From JAAFHS01 sp031396505 (GTDB lineage Bacteria > Pseudomonadota > Alphaproteobacteria > Rhodobacterales > Rhodobacteraceae): a stretch of 13,262 bases of DNA. The notes beneath the pieces were generated by a model. That model had not been told where the DNA came from, made no database searches, and saw only the letters and a list, made by a program, of their open reading frames with translations. The stretch lies in assembly GCA_031396505.1 (NCBI GenBank), contig JANNKX010000147.1, positions 1-13,262 on the forward strand, in the 5' to 3' direction. How positions within the stretch are numbered: the first letter of the stretch is position 1; every line of letters starts with the position of its first letter. Both the position numbers and the translations under genes were made by a program. Of this stretch, positions 1 to 6,116 are shown piece by piece.

Positions 1-179
1 ACTACGAGGATCGTTTCGCGATCCCCACGGCGCACCGCGAACAGAACGAGGCGGGCGCCGATATCCGCGGCGGCTGCGGCTTTACCGATGGCAACGGCTG
101 TTCCAGCGGCGAGACGGGCAAGACCACCATGTTCGGCGGCAAGAAAAAGTCCTTCGCCCTTCCATTGGAGTCATTCTGA
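1..179 (+). CDS. narH: Respiratory nitrate reductase beta subunit NarH, C-terminal end (partial)
   Basis: Only the last 58 codons are present, in the frame that starts at position 3 and ends in the TGA at 177-179. NarH is the iron-sulfur electron-transfer subunit of membrane-bound nitrate reductase and passes electrons from NarI to the molybdenum subunit NarG on the cytoplasmic side. The visible peptide (YEDRFAIPTAHRE, then a Gly/Cys-containing GGCGFTDGNGC stretch) fits a NarH C-terminus. None of the cysteine cluster motifs fall inside the window, so the call rests mainly on context: the stop overlaps the narJ start by one base, and narI follows. Genes narG and most of narH must lie to the left of the window. 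Confidence 0.9.
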   Translation, partial: YEDRFAIPTAHREQNEAGADIRGGCGFTDGNGCSSGETGKTTMFGGKKKSFALPLESF

Positions 180-883
180 TGATGGACCGCACACTCAAGG
201 CGCTGTCGCTGATGCTCAGCTATCCGACGGCCGAACTGCAGGATGCCATGCCTGAAATCGGGGCAGTTCTGGCCGCCGATCCCCGATTGTCGGCGCAAAC
301 CCGCGCGGCGCTGCAACGGCTGGCCAGTGATGTCGGGCAGGGTGACCTGTTCGACGTTCAAGAAAGCTATGTGATGCTGTTTGACCGGTCGCGCACGCTG
401 TCGCTGAACCTGTTCGAGCATGTCCATGGCGAAAGCCGGGACCGGGGTGGCGCGATGGTCAGCCTGATTGAGACTTACCGGGCAGCGGGGTTCGAGCCCG
501 CAACCACGGAACTGCCCGATCATCTGCCAGTGCTGCTGGAATTCCTGTCCACCCAAGCCGCGCCTGACGCACAGGAAATTCTGGCAGATGCGGCACATAT
601 CTTTGACGCGCTTGTCGCCCGGTTGGGACGGCGGCAAAGCGGGTATGACGCCGTGTTCGCCGCCCTTTCACAAATGGCCGGAGCACAGCCCGATGCGGAA
701 GCTGTGGCAGGCATGCTGGCACAGATCGACGACGACCCGACCGATCTGACCGCGCTGGATGCCGTCTGGGAGGAGACCGAAGTGACCTTTGGCCCCGACC
801 CGAACGCCGGTTGCCCGCAGGTCCGTGACATGCTGGCCACCATGGACAAACCCGCCCCCACCCATTTGAACAGGAGCGCATGA
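179..883 (+). CDS. narJ: Nitrate reductase molybdenum cofactor assembly chaperone NarJ
   Basis: This 234-residue protein is a system-specific chaperone. It binds the NarG apoprotein, helps insert molybdenum cofactor and the FS0 cluster, and holds the NarGH complex until it docks on NarI. It is not part of the final enzyme. The family signature is clear: an N-terminal helix with LSYPTAELQ, then YVMLFDRSRTLSLNLFEHVH followed by GESRDRGGAM (about residues 62-92), and an LPDHLPVLLEFLS segment. The length is usual for the family. The start at 179 overlaps the narH stop (TGATG) and has GGAG at 167-170 with 8 bases of spacing. A second ATG directly follows at 182 but is farther from that site. The stop is one base before narI, so the genes are translationally coupled. 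Confidence 0.96.
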   Translation: MMDRTLKALSLMLSYPTAELQDAMPEIGAVLAADPRLSAQTRAALQRLASDVGQGDLFDVQESYVMLFDRSRTLSLNLFEHVHGESRDRGGAMVSLIETYRAAGFEPATTELPDHLPVLLEFLSTQAAPDAQEILADAAHIFDALVARLGRRQSGYDAVFAALSQMAGAQPDAEAVAGMLAQIDDDPTDLTALDAVWEETEVTFGPDPNAGCPQVRDMLATMDKPAPTHLNRSA

Positions 884-884
884 C

Positions 885-1670
885 ATGTTCGAAGGTTTCG
901 ACATCAACTTCATCATCTTCGGGATTATGCCGTATGTCGCGCTGACGGTGTTCCTTGTCGGCTCCATCGCACGCTACGAACGCGATCCTTTCACCTGGAA
1001 ATCCTCGTCCAGTCAGCTTCTGCGGCGCAAGCAGCTGATCTGGGGGTCAATCCTGTTCCACGTCGGCATCCTTACGGTGTTCTTCGGCCACCTTGTGGGG
1101 CTGTTCACCCCGATCTGGATGCTGGATGCGCTGGGTGTGCCCTACCCGCTAAAGCAATGGATGGCCGTGTTGATCGGTGGCCCGGCGGGCCTTGCCGCGC
1201 TGATCGGGGGCACAATGCTGATCCACCGGCGGCTGACCGATCCGCGCATCCGCGCCACCTCCACCACGCTTGATATCCTGATCATGCTTTTGATCTGGCT
1301 GCAGCTTGCCATCGGATTGCTGACGATCACGCAGTCGTTGCAGCACATGGACGGCGCCGAGATGATCCGCTTCATGGAATGGTCGCAAAGCGTGGTCACA
1401 TGGAATGTGAACGCGTGGATCACGGTGGTTGACGTGCACTGGCTGTTCAAGCTGCACATCTTCCTTGGGCTGATCATCACCATCCTGTTTCCGTTCACCC
1501 GGCTTGTGCATATCTGGTCCGGTTTTGCCGCGCCCTTCCGGTATCTCTTGACGCGGCCCGGCTATCAGATCGTGCGGTCGCGCCGCCGCCGCCCGCTGGA
1601 GGAACGCCGCCGCGCCTTTGATGCCCGGCAGGGTAAGTCCGGCCCCACAATCAACACCCCGGCGGAGTGA
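885..1670 (+). CDS. narI: Respiratory nitrate reductase gamma subunit NarI (cytochrome b)
   Basis: NarI is the membrane anchor of nitrate reductase. It oxidises quinol at the periplasmic face and passes electrons through two b hemes to NarH. Five hydrophobic segments are visible, roughly at residues 8-27, 53-75, 92-113, 129-149 and 185-207. The four expected heme ligands are all present: His59 and His69 (10 apart) and His191 and His209 (18 apart), the same spacings as in E. coli NarI (56/66, 187/205). At 261 residues it is longer than the E. coli protein because of a very basic C-terminal tail (RSRRRRPLEERRRAFDARQ) that should sit in the cytoplasm. AGGAG at 872-876 lies 8 bases before the ATG, inside the end of narJ. 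Confidence 0.97.
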   Translation: MFEGFDINFIIFGIMPYVALTVFLVGSIARYERDPFTWKSSSSQLLRRKQLIWGSILFHVGILTVFFGHLVGLFTPIWMLDALGVPYPLKQWMAVLIGGPAGLAALIGGTMLIHRRLTDPRIRATSTTLDILIMLLIWLQLAIGLLTITQSLQHMDGAEMIRFMEWSQSVVTWNVNAWITVVDVHWLFKLHIFLGLIITILFPFTRLVHIWSGFAAPFRYLLTRPGYQIVRSRRRRPLEERRRAFDARQGKSGPTINTPAE

Positions 1671-1675
1671 GTGTG

Positions 1676-2470
1676 ATGAACATGACCCTTTTCCCTGATG
1701 TCGTTGTGAACGGCGAAATCATTCCCTCAGCGACCATCGCCGCCGAGGCCCAGAACCACAGCGCGCCTGCGGACAAGCCCGGCATCGCCTGGCGCAAGGC
1801 GGCGCAGGCCTTGGCGATCCGCACTCTGCTTTTGCAGGAAGCCCGCGTTCGGGGCTTATCTGCCGATCCCGAAGAACTGGCTCCGGGCCGGGTTGAGACC
1901 GAGGACGAGGCGCTGATACGCGCCCTTCTGGACGAAGCGCTGGCGATCGCGCCGGTCTCGGATGCAGAAGTGCGCGCCGAATGGGCCCGCGACCCGGATC
2001 GGTTCCGGTCGGCCCCCCTTTGGGATGTCTCGCACATCCTGTGCGCCTGCGATCCGCGTGATGACGCGGAACGGGTGATGGCTGAAGCTCGCGCCAAGGC
2101 CGTGCTGACACGGCTGGACGGTGATGCAAAGGGCTTTGCTGCGGCCGCGCGCGAAAGCGATTGCGGGTCAAAGGCGCAGGGCGGGCATCTGGGCCAGCTT
2201 GGCCCCGGCGACACCGTGCCCGAGTTCGAAACGGCGCTGCGCACCCTGACCGATGGTCAGACGACGCCCGCGCCAGTCCTGTCGCGGCATGGCTGGCACA
2301 TCATCCGGCTGAACGCGATCGCACCGGGGCAGGTGCTGCCCTATGAGGCCGTCCGTCCCAAGATCGCGCACGCACTGGAGAAGGCGGCCTGGGCGCGCGC
2401 CTCGCGCAATTTCATTGAAAGCCTCGCACAAGGCGCGCAGATCACTGGCGCAAGCCTCGCGCCGATCTAG
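1676..2470 (+). CDS. Parvulin-type peptidyl-prolyl cis-trans isomerase of the nar operon
   Basis: This is a protein of about 264 residues with a C-terminal parvulin (PpiC/rotamase) domain at roughly residues 120-225: DVSHILCACDPRDDA, then GGHLGQLGPGDTVPEFETAL and a closing RHGWHIIRL. The N-terminal half is helical and NifM/SurA-like in style. There is no signal peptide or membrane segment, so it is probably cytoplasmic, unlike SurA or PpiD. Prolyl isomerases of this type are known downstream of narGHJI in some other proteobacteria, including Pseudomonas, where a role in folding or maturing the reductase is presumed but not shown. ATG 1676 is chosen because GGAG (1664-1667) lies 8 bases upstream. 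GTG 1667 and 1673 and ATG 1682 are in the same frame and remain possible. It starts within 6 bases of the narI stop. Confidence 0.88.
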   Translation: MNMTLFPDVVVNGEIIPSATIAAEAQNHSAPADKPGIAWRKAAQALAIRTLLLQEARVRGLSADPEELAPGRVETEDEALIRALLDEALAIAPVSDAEVRAEWARDPDRFRSAPLWDVSHILCACDPRDDAERVMAEARAKAVLTRLDGDAKGFAAAARESDCGSKAQGGHLGQLGPGDTVPEFETALRTLTDGQTTPAPVLSRHGWHIIRLNAIAPGQVLPYEAVRPKIAHALEKAAWARASRNFIESLAQGAQITGASLAPI

Positions 2471-2491
2471 GCGTGCGAAAGGGGAAAGGTC

Positions 2492-3067
2492 ATGAAGGGC
2501 CTGCAGTCACATCAGATGCGGCACAGCGACGGTTTGTCACCGACGGATGTCACACTTCTTGCAACGCCTCTCGAATTCCTCTGTGAAGATCACATGCGCG
2601 AACGTCAGATTTGCAGTGTCATCGACAGCCTGGCCACATCCAAGTCCTTTGATCCAGCGGCAGCCCGGACCGTGCTGCGGTTCGTGAATGAGGAGTTGAA
2701 CGTCCACATGCGGGACGACGCCGAAGACCTGTTCCCGCTGCTGGCGCGCCGTTGCACGGCCGAAGACGGGATTGGGGGTGCGATTGCACGCATCTGCGCG
2801 GACCTTGACGAAGCATCCCGGCTTTTACCAGGATTGCGGACTGCCCTTGCCCAATGCCTCGATACCGGGTCCCAGCTTACGACCAAGGACCGCCAGATGT
2901 TGACACGGTTTGCTGGCCATGTGCGGCGTCACCTTGCGGCAGAAAACGCCATCCTGCTGCCCATCGCCCGCGCCCGCCTGACGCGGCGAGATCTGCAAAA
3001 GCTGTCATTGCAGATGCGGTCGCGTCGTGGCCTGGCACCTGTTGCGGAGGCACCCGATGCTGACTGA
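2492..3067 (+). CDS. Hemerythrin-like (HHE domain) protein
   Basis: This 191-residue helical protein has the spaced His/acidic pattern of hemerythrin-like di-iron proteins: FLCEDH (His34), VHMRDDAEDLFPLL (His72, Asp76) and HVRRHLAAENAILLP (His143, His147, Glu151). The usual Glu of the first HxxxE motif appears to be Asp76. Such proteins bind O2 or NO or act in repair of iron centres. Beside nitrate reductase genes a role in NO or O2 sensing or protection is plausible, but that is inference. A strong purine-rich ribosome site (AAGGGGAAAGG, 2479-2489) sits just before the ATG. The gene starts 21 bases after the isomerase stop and overlaps the carbonic anhydrase start by 11 bases. The exact metal ligands and function are not proven by sequence alone. 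Confidence 0.85.
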   Translation: MKGLQSHQMRHSDGLSPTDVTLLATPLEFLCEDHMRERQICSVIDSLATSKSFDPAAARTVLRFVNEELNVHMRDDAEDLFPLLARRCTAEDGIGGAIARICADLDEASRLLPGLRTALAQCLDTGSQLTTKDRQMLTRFAGHVRRHLAAENAILLPIARARLTRRDLQKLSLQMRSRRGLAPVAEAPDAD

Positions 3068-3674
3068 TCTTCTGGCACGGAACCGGGACTGGTCGGCACG
3101 CAGGCAAGCGCAGGAACCCGATTACTTCACCCGTCTGGCAGCCCTGCAGGCACCCATGTATTTCTGGATCGGCTGTTCGGACAGCCGTGTGCCTGCAAAT
3201 GTGGTGGCGGGCCTCGATCCGGGCGAGGTCTTCGTTCATCGTAACGTCGCCAACATCATCCATTCGTCCGACATGAACCTGCTCTCGTCGCTGGAATTCG
3301 CGGTGGAGGCACTGCGCGTGCGTGAAATCATCGTCTGTGGCCATTACGGCTGTGGCGGGGTCAAGGCCGCGACCGAAGATCTGCCGCATGGCCTTGTGGA
3401 TCACTGGCTGGAACCCATCCGCCGGTTGGCGCGCGCCTACGCCGTCGATCTGGGCCGGGAGCCCGACATCGAAGGGCGCCGTGATCGCCTCGCCGAATTC
3501 AACGTGGTCGAAGGTGTGCGCCGCGTGTGCGAGACACCGATCCTGCAAAGGGCTTGGGCGCGCGGTGCGAAGGTGCGCGTCCATGGCTTGATCTACGGGC
3601 TGAAGGATGGCCGCCTGCGGGACCTCGATTGCACCATCGGGCCGGGCCATTTCAAAGACGAGGCGGCGGAATGA
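3057..3674 (+). CDS. Beta-class carbonic anhydrase
   Basis: This enzyme interconverts CO2 and bicarbonate with a zinc ion. The 205-residue protein carries the whole beta-class signature: CSDSR with Cys40 and the Asp42-Arg44 dyad, HRNVAN at 61-66, and GHYGCGG with zinc ligands His96 and Cys99. These positions match E. coli Can (C42, D44, H98, C101) with a constant offset of two. ATG 3057 has GGAGG at 3046-3050, 6 bases upstream. A start 10 codons earlier (3027) would lack this site. It overlaps the hemerythrin-like gene by 11 bases, and its stop overlaps the next ATG (ATGA, 3671-3674), so it is embedded in the nar operon. It may supply bicarbonate or help pH balance during nitrate respiration, but that is only inference. 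Confidence 0.95.
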   Translation: MLTDLLARNRDWSARRQAQEPDYFTRLAALQAPMYFWIGCSDSRVPANVVAGLDPGEVFVHRNVANIIHSSDMNLLSSLEFAVEALRVREIIVCGHYGCGGVKAATEDLPHGLVDHWLEPIRRLARAYAVDLGREPDIEGRRDRLAEFNVVEGVRRVCETPILQRAWARGAKVRVHGLIYGLKDGRLRDLDCTIGPGHFKDEAAE

Positions 3675-3850
3675 CAGTCCTGCAACCAAGCGGAGCACAC
3701 GGCTGCGGCTGTGACCGGCGCGATACACTGAGGACACAGATCAGCGTTGATGACGCGCTGGCCCTGCATGAGTGGCGCGGGAATTGGCGACCTTGTTCGT
3801 CGCGCGCGCCAAGCCCCACACAGTGGTCAGCGATAACGGCACGAAGTTGA
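3671..3850 (+). pseudogene. moeA: Truncated moeA-like molybdopterin molybdotransferase, 5' fragment fused to IS remnant
   Basis: An ATG at 3671 overlaps the carbonic anhydrase stop in an ATGA junction, typical of an intact operon. The first about 32 residues (a GCGCD motif, then ISVDDALAL) look like the N-terminus of MoeA, which inserts molybdate into molybdopterin. MoeA proteins commonly begin with an ISVDEALA-type helix. After about position 3764 the similarity ends: the frame runs 27 more codons through transposase-derived DNA read in the wrong frame and stops at 3850. The gene is therefore cut down to under a tenth of the normal length of about 400 residues and cannot work. The identification rests on a short stretch, so moeA is likely rather than certain. 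Confidence 0.5.
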
Positions 3851-3957
3851 CCGCGAACGCGATGCTGAAGTGCGTGGATGACCGCAAGATCTACTGGCAA
3901 CCACGCCGCCCCCGGCAAACCGGACTCTCGCTCACATTCGACAAAAGTTTGGGGCAA
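3772..3957 (+). mobile_element. Decayed IS3-family transposase (OrfB, integrase core) fragment
   Basis: Reading from 3772, VARELATLFVARAKP and VVSDNGTKLTANAML match the integrase core of IS3-family OrfB proteins around the second catalytic Asp (Asp21 of this fragment). After Trp (3895-3897) the expected W-x3-APGKP stretch appears only after a +1 shift (NHAAPGKP, 3899-3922). The next recognisable part (QTGLSLTF, where active enzymes have QNxFxESF) is back in the first frame, with the catalytic Glu position occupied by Leu. Everything upstream (OrfA, first Asp) and downstream is missing, and I see no terminal inverted repeats. It is a dead remnant, and its left edge coincides with the break in the moeA-like gene. 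Confidence 0.7.
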
Positions 3958-3993
3958 CGTCACGATCAAAGATATGATAGCGGGCGGAAAATT

Positions 3994-4013
3994 GCGGCCT
4001 CCCCCAAGGCCGC
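3994..4013. repeat. Inverted repeat, 7-bp arms, just after the IS remnant
   Basis: GCGGCCT (3994-4000) and AGGCCGC (4007-4013) pair perfectly around a CCCCCA loop. There is no T-run after it, so it is not a classical intrinsic terminator. It could still end or stabilise the nar transcript, or be part of the mobile element remains. Another perfect palindrome, TCCCGCGCGGGA, follows at 4025-4036. Confidence 0.4.
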
Positions 4014-4285
4014 GACGTTGGGCATCCCGCGCGGGAACTGCGTACCATCAGGATCACGACGTTGGATTGCAAGCGGCTGATCCGGTTCGGGCCCGCCCGA
4101 TCCGCGTCTGGCGCAGGGTCTTCTGGCGCTGCATCGTTCTGCGACGCGCGTCGCCGTTGCGGTCATCATGCCCACAGCTTGCGACAAATACGTACAGTCG
4201 TTCATGCCATCCGGGCCGGACGGACCGTGGCCTCGATCAATCGCGCCGTCCGGCAAATCCCCCCCCGCGACGGCAGGCTTGGGTT

Positions 4286-4315
4286 TTTGCTTACGCAAAT
4301 GTCAAAATGTATGCC
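4286..4315 (+). promoter_or_regulatory. Candidate promoter and operator-like palindrome for the monooxygenase operon
   Basis: TTGCTT (4287-4292) and TATGCC (4310-4315) are 17 bases apart, a sigma70-like arrangement with a poor -10 match, about 100 bases before the first gene. The -35 element overlaps the palindrome TTTGC-N4-GCAAA (4286-4299), the sort of site a repressor could use. This is the most AT-rich spot in the gene-free region. It is pattern evidence only. Confidence 0.3.
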
Positions 4316-4411
4316 TTTCCCTTTCCCCGCGCTTGCCCCACCATGCCCCAACTGCGCAGCGGCGCGCGCGTCCTGCGCATCGCTGCGGGACACAGAAAAA
4401 AGGGTGCGCGG

Positions 4412-5680
4412 ATGCCAACAGAACAGATCGACACGCTGATTGTCGGTGCCGGACAGGCCGGCATCGCGATGAGCGAACATCTGACCCAGTTTGGCATCCC
4501 CCATATCGTCCTCGAACGCAGCCGCGTCGCCGAACGCTGGCGATCCGAGCGGTGGGATTCGCTGGTCGCCAACGGACCTGCGTGGCATGATCGCTTTCCC
4601 GGACTGGAATTTGCGGGTTTTGACCCCGAAGCCTTCCCGCCAAAGGAAAGCGTCGCCGCCTATTTCGAAGCCTACGCCGCAAAAATCGCCGCCCCTATCC
4701 GCTGCGGCGTCACTGTGCATTCGGTCAAACGGCGAACCGGGCGTCCCGGTTTCATCGTCGATACCTCTGCCGGAATGCTCACGGCGCAACGCGTTGTCTC
4801 CGCCACCGGCCCCTTCCAGAAACCCGTCATCCCGGCCATCGCCCCAAAAGATGACGCGCTGTTTCAAATCCATTCCGCCGCCTACCGCAATCCCGCCCAA
4901 CTGCTGCCGGGTGCCGTGATGGTGGTGGGTTCCGGATCCTCCGGCGCCCAGATCGCCGATGAATTGAACCGCGCCGGACGCCGGGTCTATCTTTCCATCA
5001 GTGCGCATGGCCGCCCGCCCCGCGCCTATCGTGGCCGCGATTTTGTCTGGTGGCTCGGTGTGCTGGGCCTTTGGGATATCGAACCACCCGCCCCCGGCAC
5101 CAAACACGTCACCATCGCCGTCAGCGGCGCTTACGGCGGCAAAACCATCAACTTCCGTGAAATGGCGCATCAGGGCATTACGCTGGTCGGCGCGACCAGC
5201 GCCTTTGCCGGCACCACTGTCCGCTTTCGCGACGATCTGGTCGTGAACATCCGCGCGGGCGATGCAAACCTGATGTCCCTGCTGGATGCCGCCGATGCAT
5301 GGGTGCTGCGCAACGGCGCAGACCTGCCCCTCGATCCCGACGCACGCCGCGTCTGGCCCGACCCCGCTTGCATGACCACACCCTTGCCCGCGCTTGATCT
5401 TGCCACAGCGGGCGTGTCATCCATCATCTGGGCCACCGGCTTTACGCAGGATTTCGGCTGGTTGCAGGTTGATGCCTTTGACGATCAGGGCAAACCCAAA
5501 CACCAACGTGGCGTGTCCAGCGAACCCGGCATATACTTTCTCGGCCTGCCATGGCTGTCGCGGCGGGGATCGACCTTTATCTGGGGCGTCTGGCACGATG
5601 CCAAACATATCGCCGGGCACATCGCCACGCAGCGCGGCTATCTCGATTATCACGCCGTCGCAGTCCCATTGCACCCATAA
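4412..5680 (+). CDS. FAD/NAD(P)-dependent oxidoreductase, flavin monooxygenase-like
   Basis: This 422-residue protein has two dinucleotide-binding folds: GAGQAG (12-17) for FAD and GSGSSG (173-178) for NAD(P)H, with the ATG-type linker motifs ATGPF (131-135) and ATGF (341-344) typical of flavin-containing monooxygenases. The ERWRSERWDSLVANGP stretch after the first fold is typical of small CzcO-like bacterial members, as is the closing GIYFLGLPWLSRRGSTF. These enzymes add oxygen to N- or S-containing or carbonyl substrates; the substrate here cannot be read from sequence. ATG 4412 is chosen because the FAD motif then lies at the usual distance from the N-terminus and an AAAAAAGGG site (4396-4404) precedes it. 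The upstream open frame is Arg/Pro-rich and not credible as protein. It is the first gene of a three-gene operon with a RidA-like and a DUF1028 protein. Confidence 0.85.
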   Translation: MPTEQIDTLIVGAGQAGIAMSEHLTQFGIPHIVLERSRVAERWRSERWDSLVANGPAWHDRFPGLEFAGFDPEAFPPKESVAAYFEAYAAKIAAPIRCGVTVHSVKRRTGRPGFIVDTSAGMLTAQRVVSATGPFQKPVIPAIAPKDDALFQIHSAAYRNPAQLLPGAVMVVGSGSSGAQIADELNRAGRRVYLSISAHGRPPRAYRGRDFVWWLGVLGLWDIEPPAPGTKHVTIAVSGAYGGKTINFREMAHQGITLVGATSAFAGTTVRFRDDLVVNIRAGDANLMSLLDAADAWVLRNGADLPLDPDARRVWPDPACMTTPLPALDLATAGVSSIIWATGFTQDFGWLQVDAFDDQGKPKHQRGVSSEPGIYFLGLPWLSRRGSTFIWGVWHDAKHIAGHIATQRGYLDYHAVAVPLHP

Positions 5681-5695
5681 TAACCGGAGACTGAC

Positions 5696-6112
5696 ATGGC
5701 GCATTACCGCCACCGCAAGTTCAACACCAAGGAAACCTACCCCGAACAGAACCTTGACAATGATCTGTGTCAGGCCGTCGTCACCACGGGCGGACGCACC
5801 ATCTGGCTGCGCGGTCAGTGTCCGCAAAATCTGGATGATGCCAGAAACATCAACAGCCATGATCCGGTCGAACAGACCCACAAGGTGATGCAGAACATCC
5901 GCCAACTGATCGAAGAATGCGGTGGCAAGATGGAACATCTGGTCAAGGTCGTGGTCTACATCACTGATGTGCGCCACCGCGAGGCCGTCTATCGCACCAT
6001 GGGCGAATATCTCAAGGGCGTGCATCCCGTCTCAACCGGGCTTGTGGTCCAAGCCCTGGCCCGCCCTGATTGGCTGGTCGAAATCGACGGCACCGCCGTC
6101 ATTCCGGACTAA
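5696..6112 (+). CDS. RidA family (YjgF/YER057c/UK114) protein without the catalytic arginine
   Basis: This 138-residue protein matches the small trimeric RidA fold: WLRGQCPQNLD, the EQTHKVMQNIRQLIEECGG helix, HLVKVVVYITDV, and a C-terminal HPVSTGLVVQALA followed by LVEIDGTAVI. In RidA proper an Arg in the FPARS motif (R105 in E. coli) binds the imine or enamine carboxylate and is essential for deaminase activity. Here that position is Ser113 (HPVST), so this is a divergent Rid subfamily member and probably not a classical 2-aminoacrylate deaminase. GGAGA at 5686-5690 precedes the ATG, which lies 15 bases after the oxidoreductase stop. Its place between an oxidoreductase and a DUF1028 gene suggests it handles a reactive product of the first enzyme, which is inference. 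Confidence 0.9.
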   Translation: MAHYRHRKFNTKETYPEQNLDNDLCQAVVTTGGRTIWLRGQCPQNLDDARNINSHDPVEQTHKVMQNIRQLIEECGGKMEHLVKVVVYITDVRHREAVYRTMGEYLKGVHPVSTGLVVQALARPDWLVEIDGTAVIPD

Positions 6113-6116
6113 CGCC

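Larger units (their letters stand above)
3958..4411. other. Gene-free stretch between IS remnant and monooxygenase operon
   Basis: About 450 bases without a convincing gene. The frame of the downstream oxidoreductase stays open through here, but its translation is Arg/Pro/Ser-rich with no family similarity that I recognise. The stretch contains a 7-bp-arm inverted repeat at 3994-4013, a 12-base perfect palindrome at 4025-4036, and a promoter candidate near 4287-4315. It may hold further decayed mobile or cofactor-gene DNA that I cannot identify. Confidence 0.5.

Noticed and set aside
2877..3737. A 286-codon open frame on the minus strand across the carbonic anhydrase gene.
   Set aside because: It is antisense to clear hemerythrin-like and carbonic anhydrase genes and its translation shows no family features. 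High GC makes such long shadows common.
3878..4411. A 178-codon N-terminal extension of the flavin oxidoreductase, since the frame is open from an ATG at 3878.
   Set aside because: The extension starts inside IS3-derived DNA, is Arg/Pro/Ser-rich with no family match, and would push the FAD motif to about residue 190. The start at 4412 has a ribosome site and puts the motif at residue 12.
4202..5170. A 322-codon open frame on the minus strand opposite the flavin oxidoreductase.
   Set aside because: It is Gly/Asp-rich shadow coding opposite a gene with intact FAD and NAD(P) motifs, with no recognisable domain.
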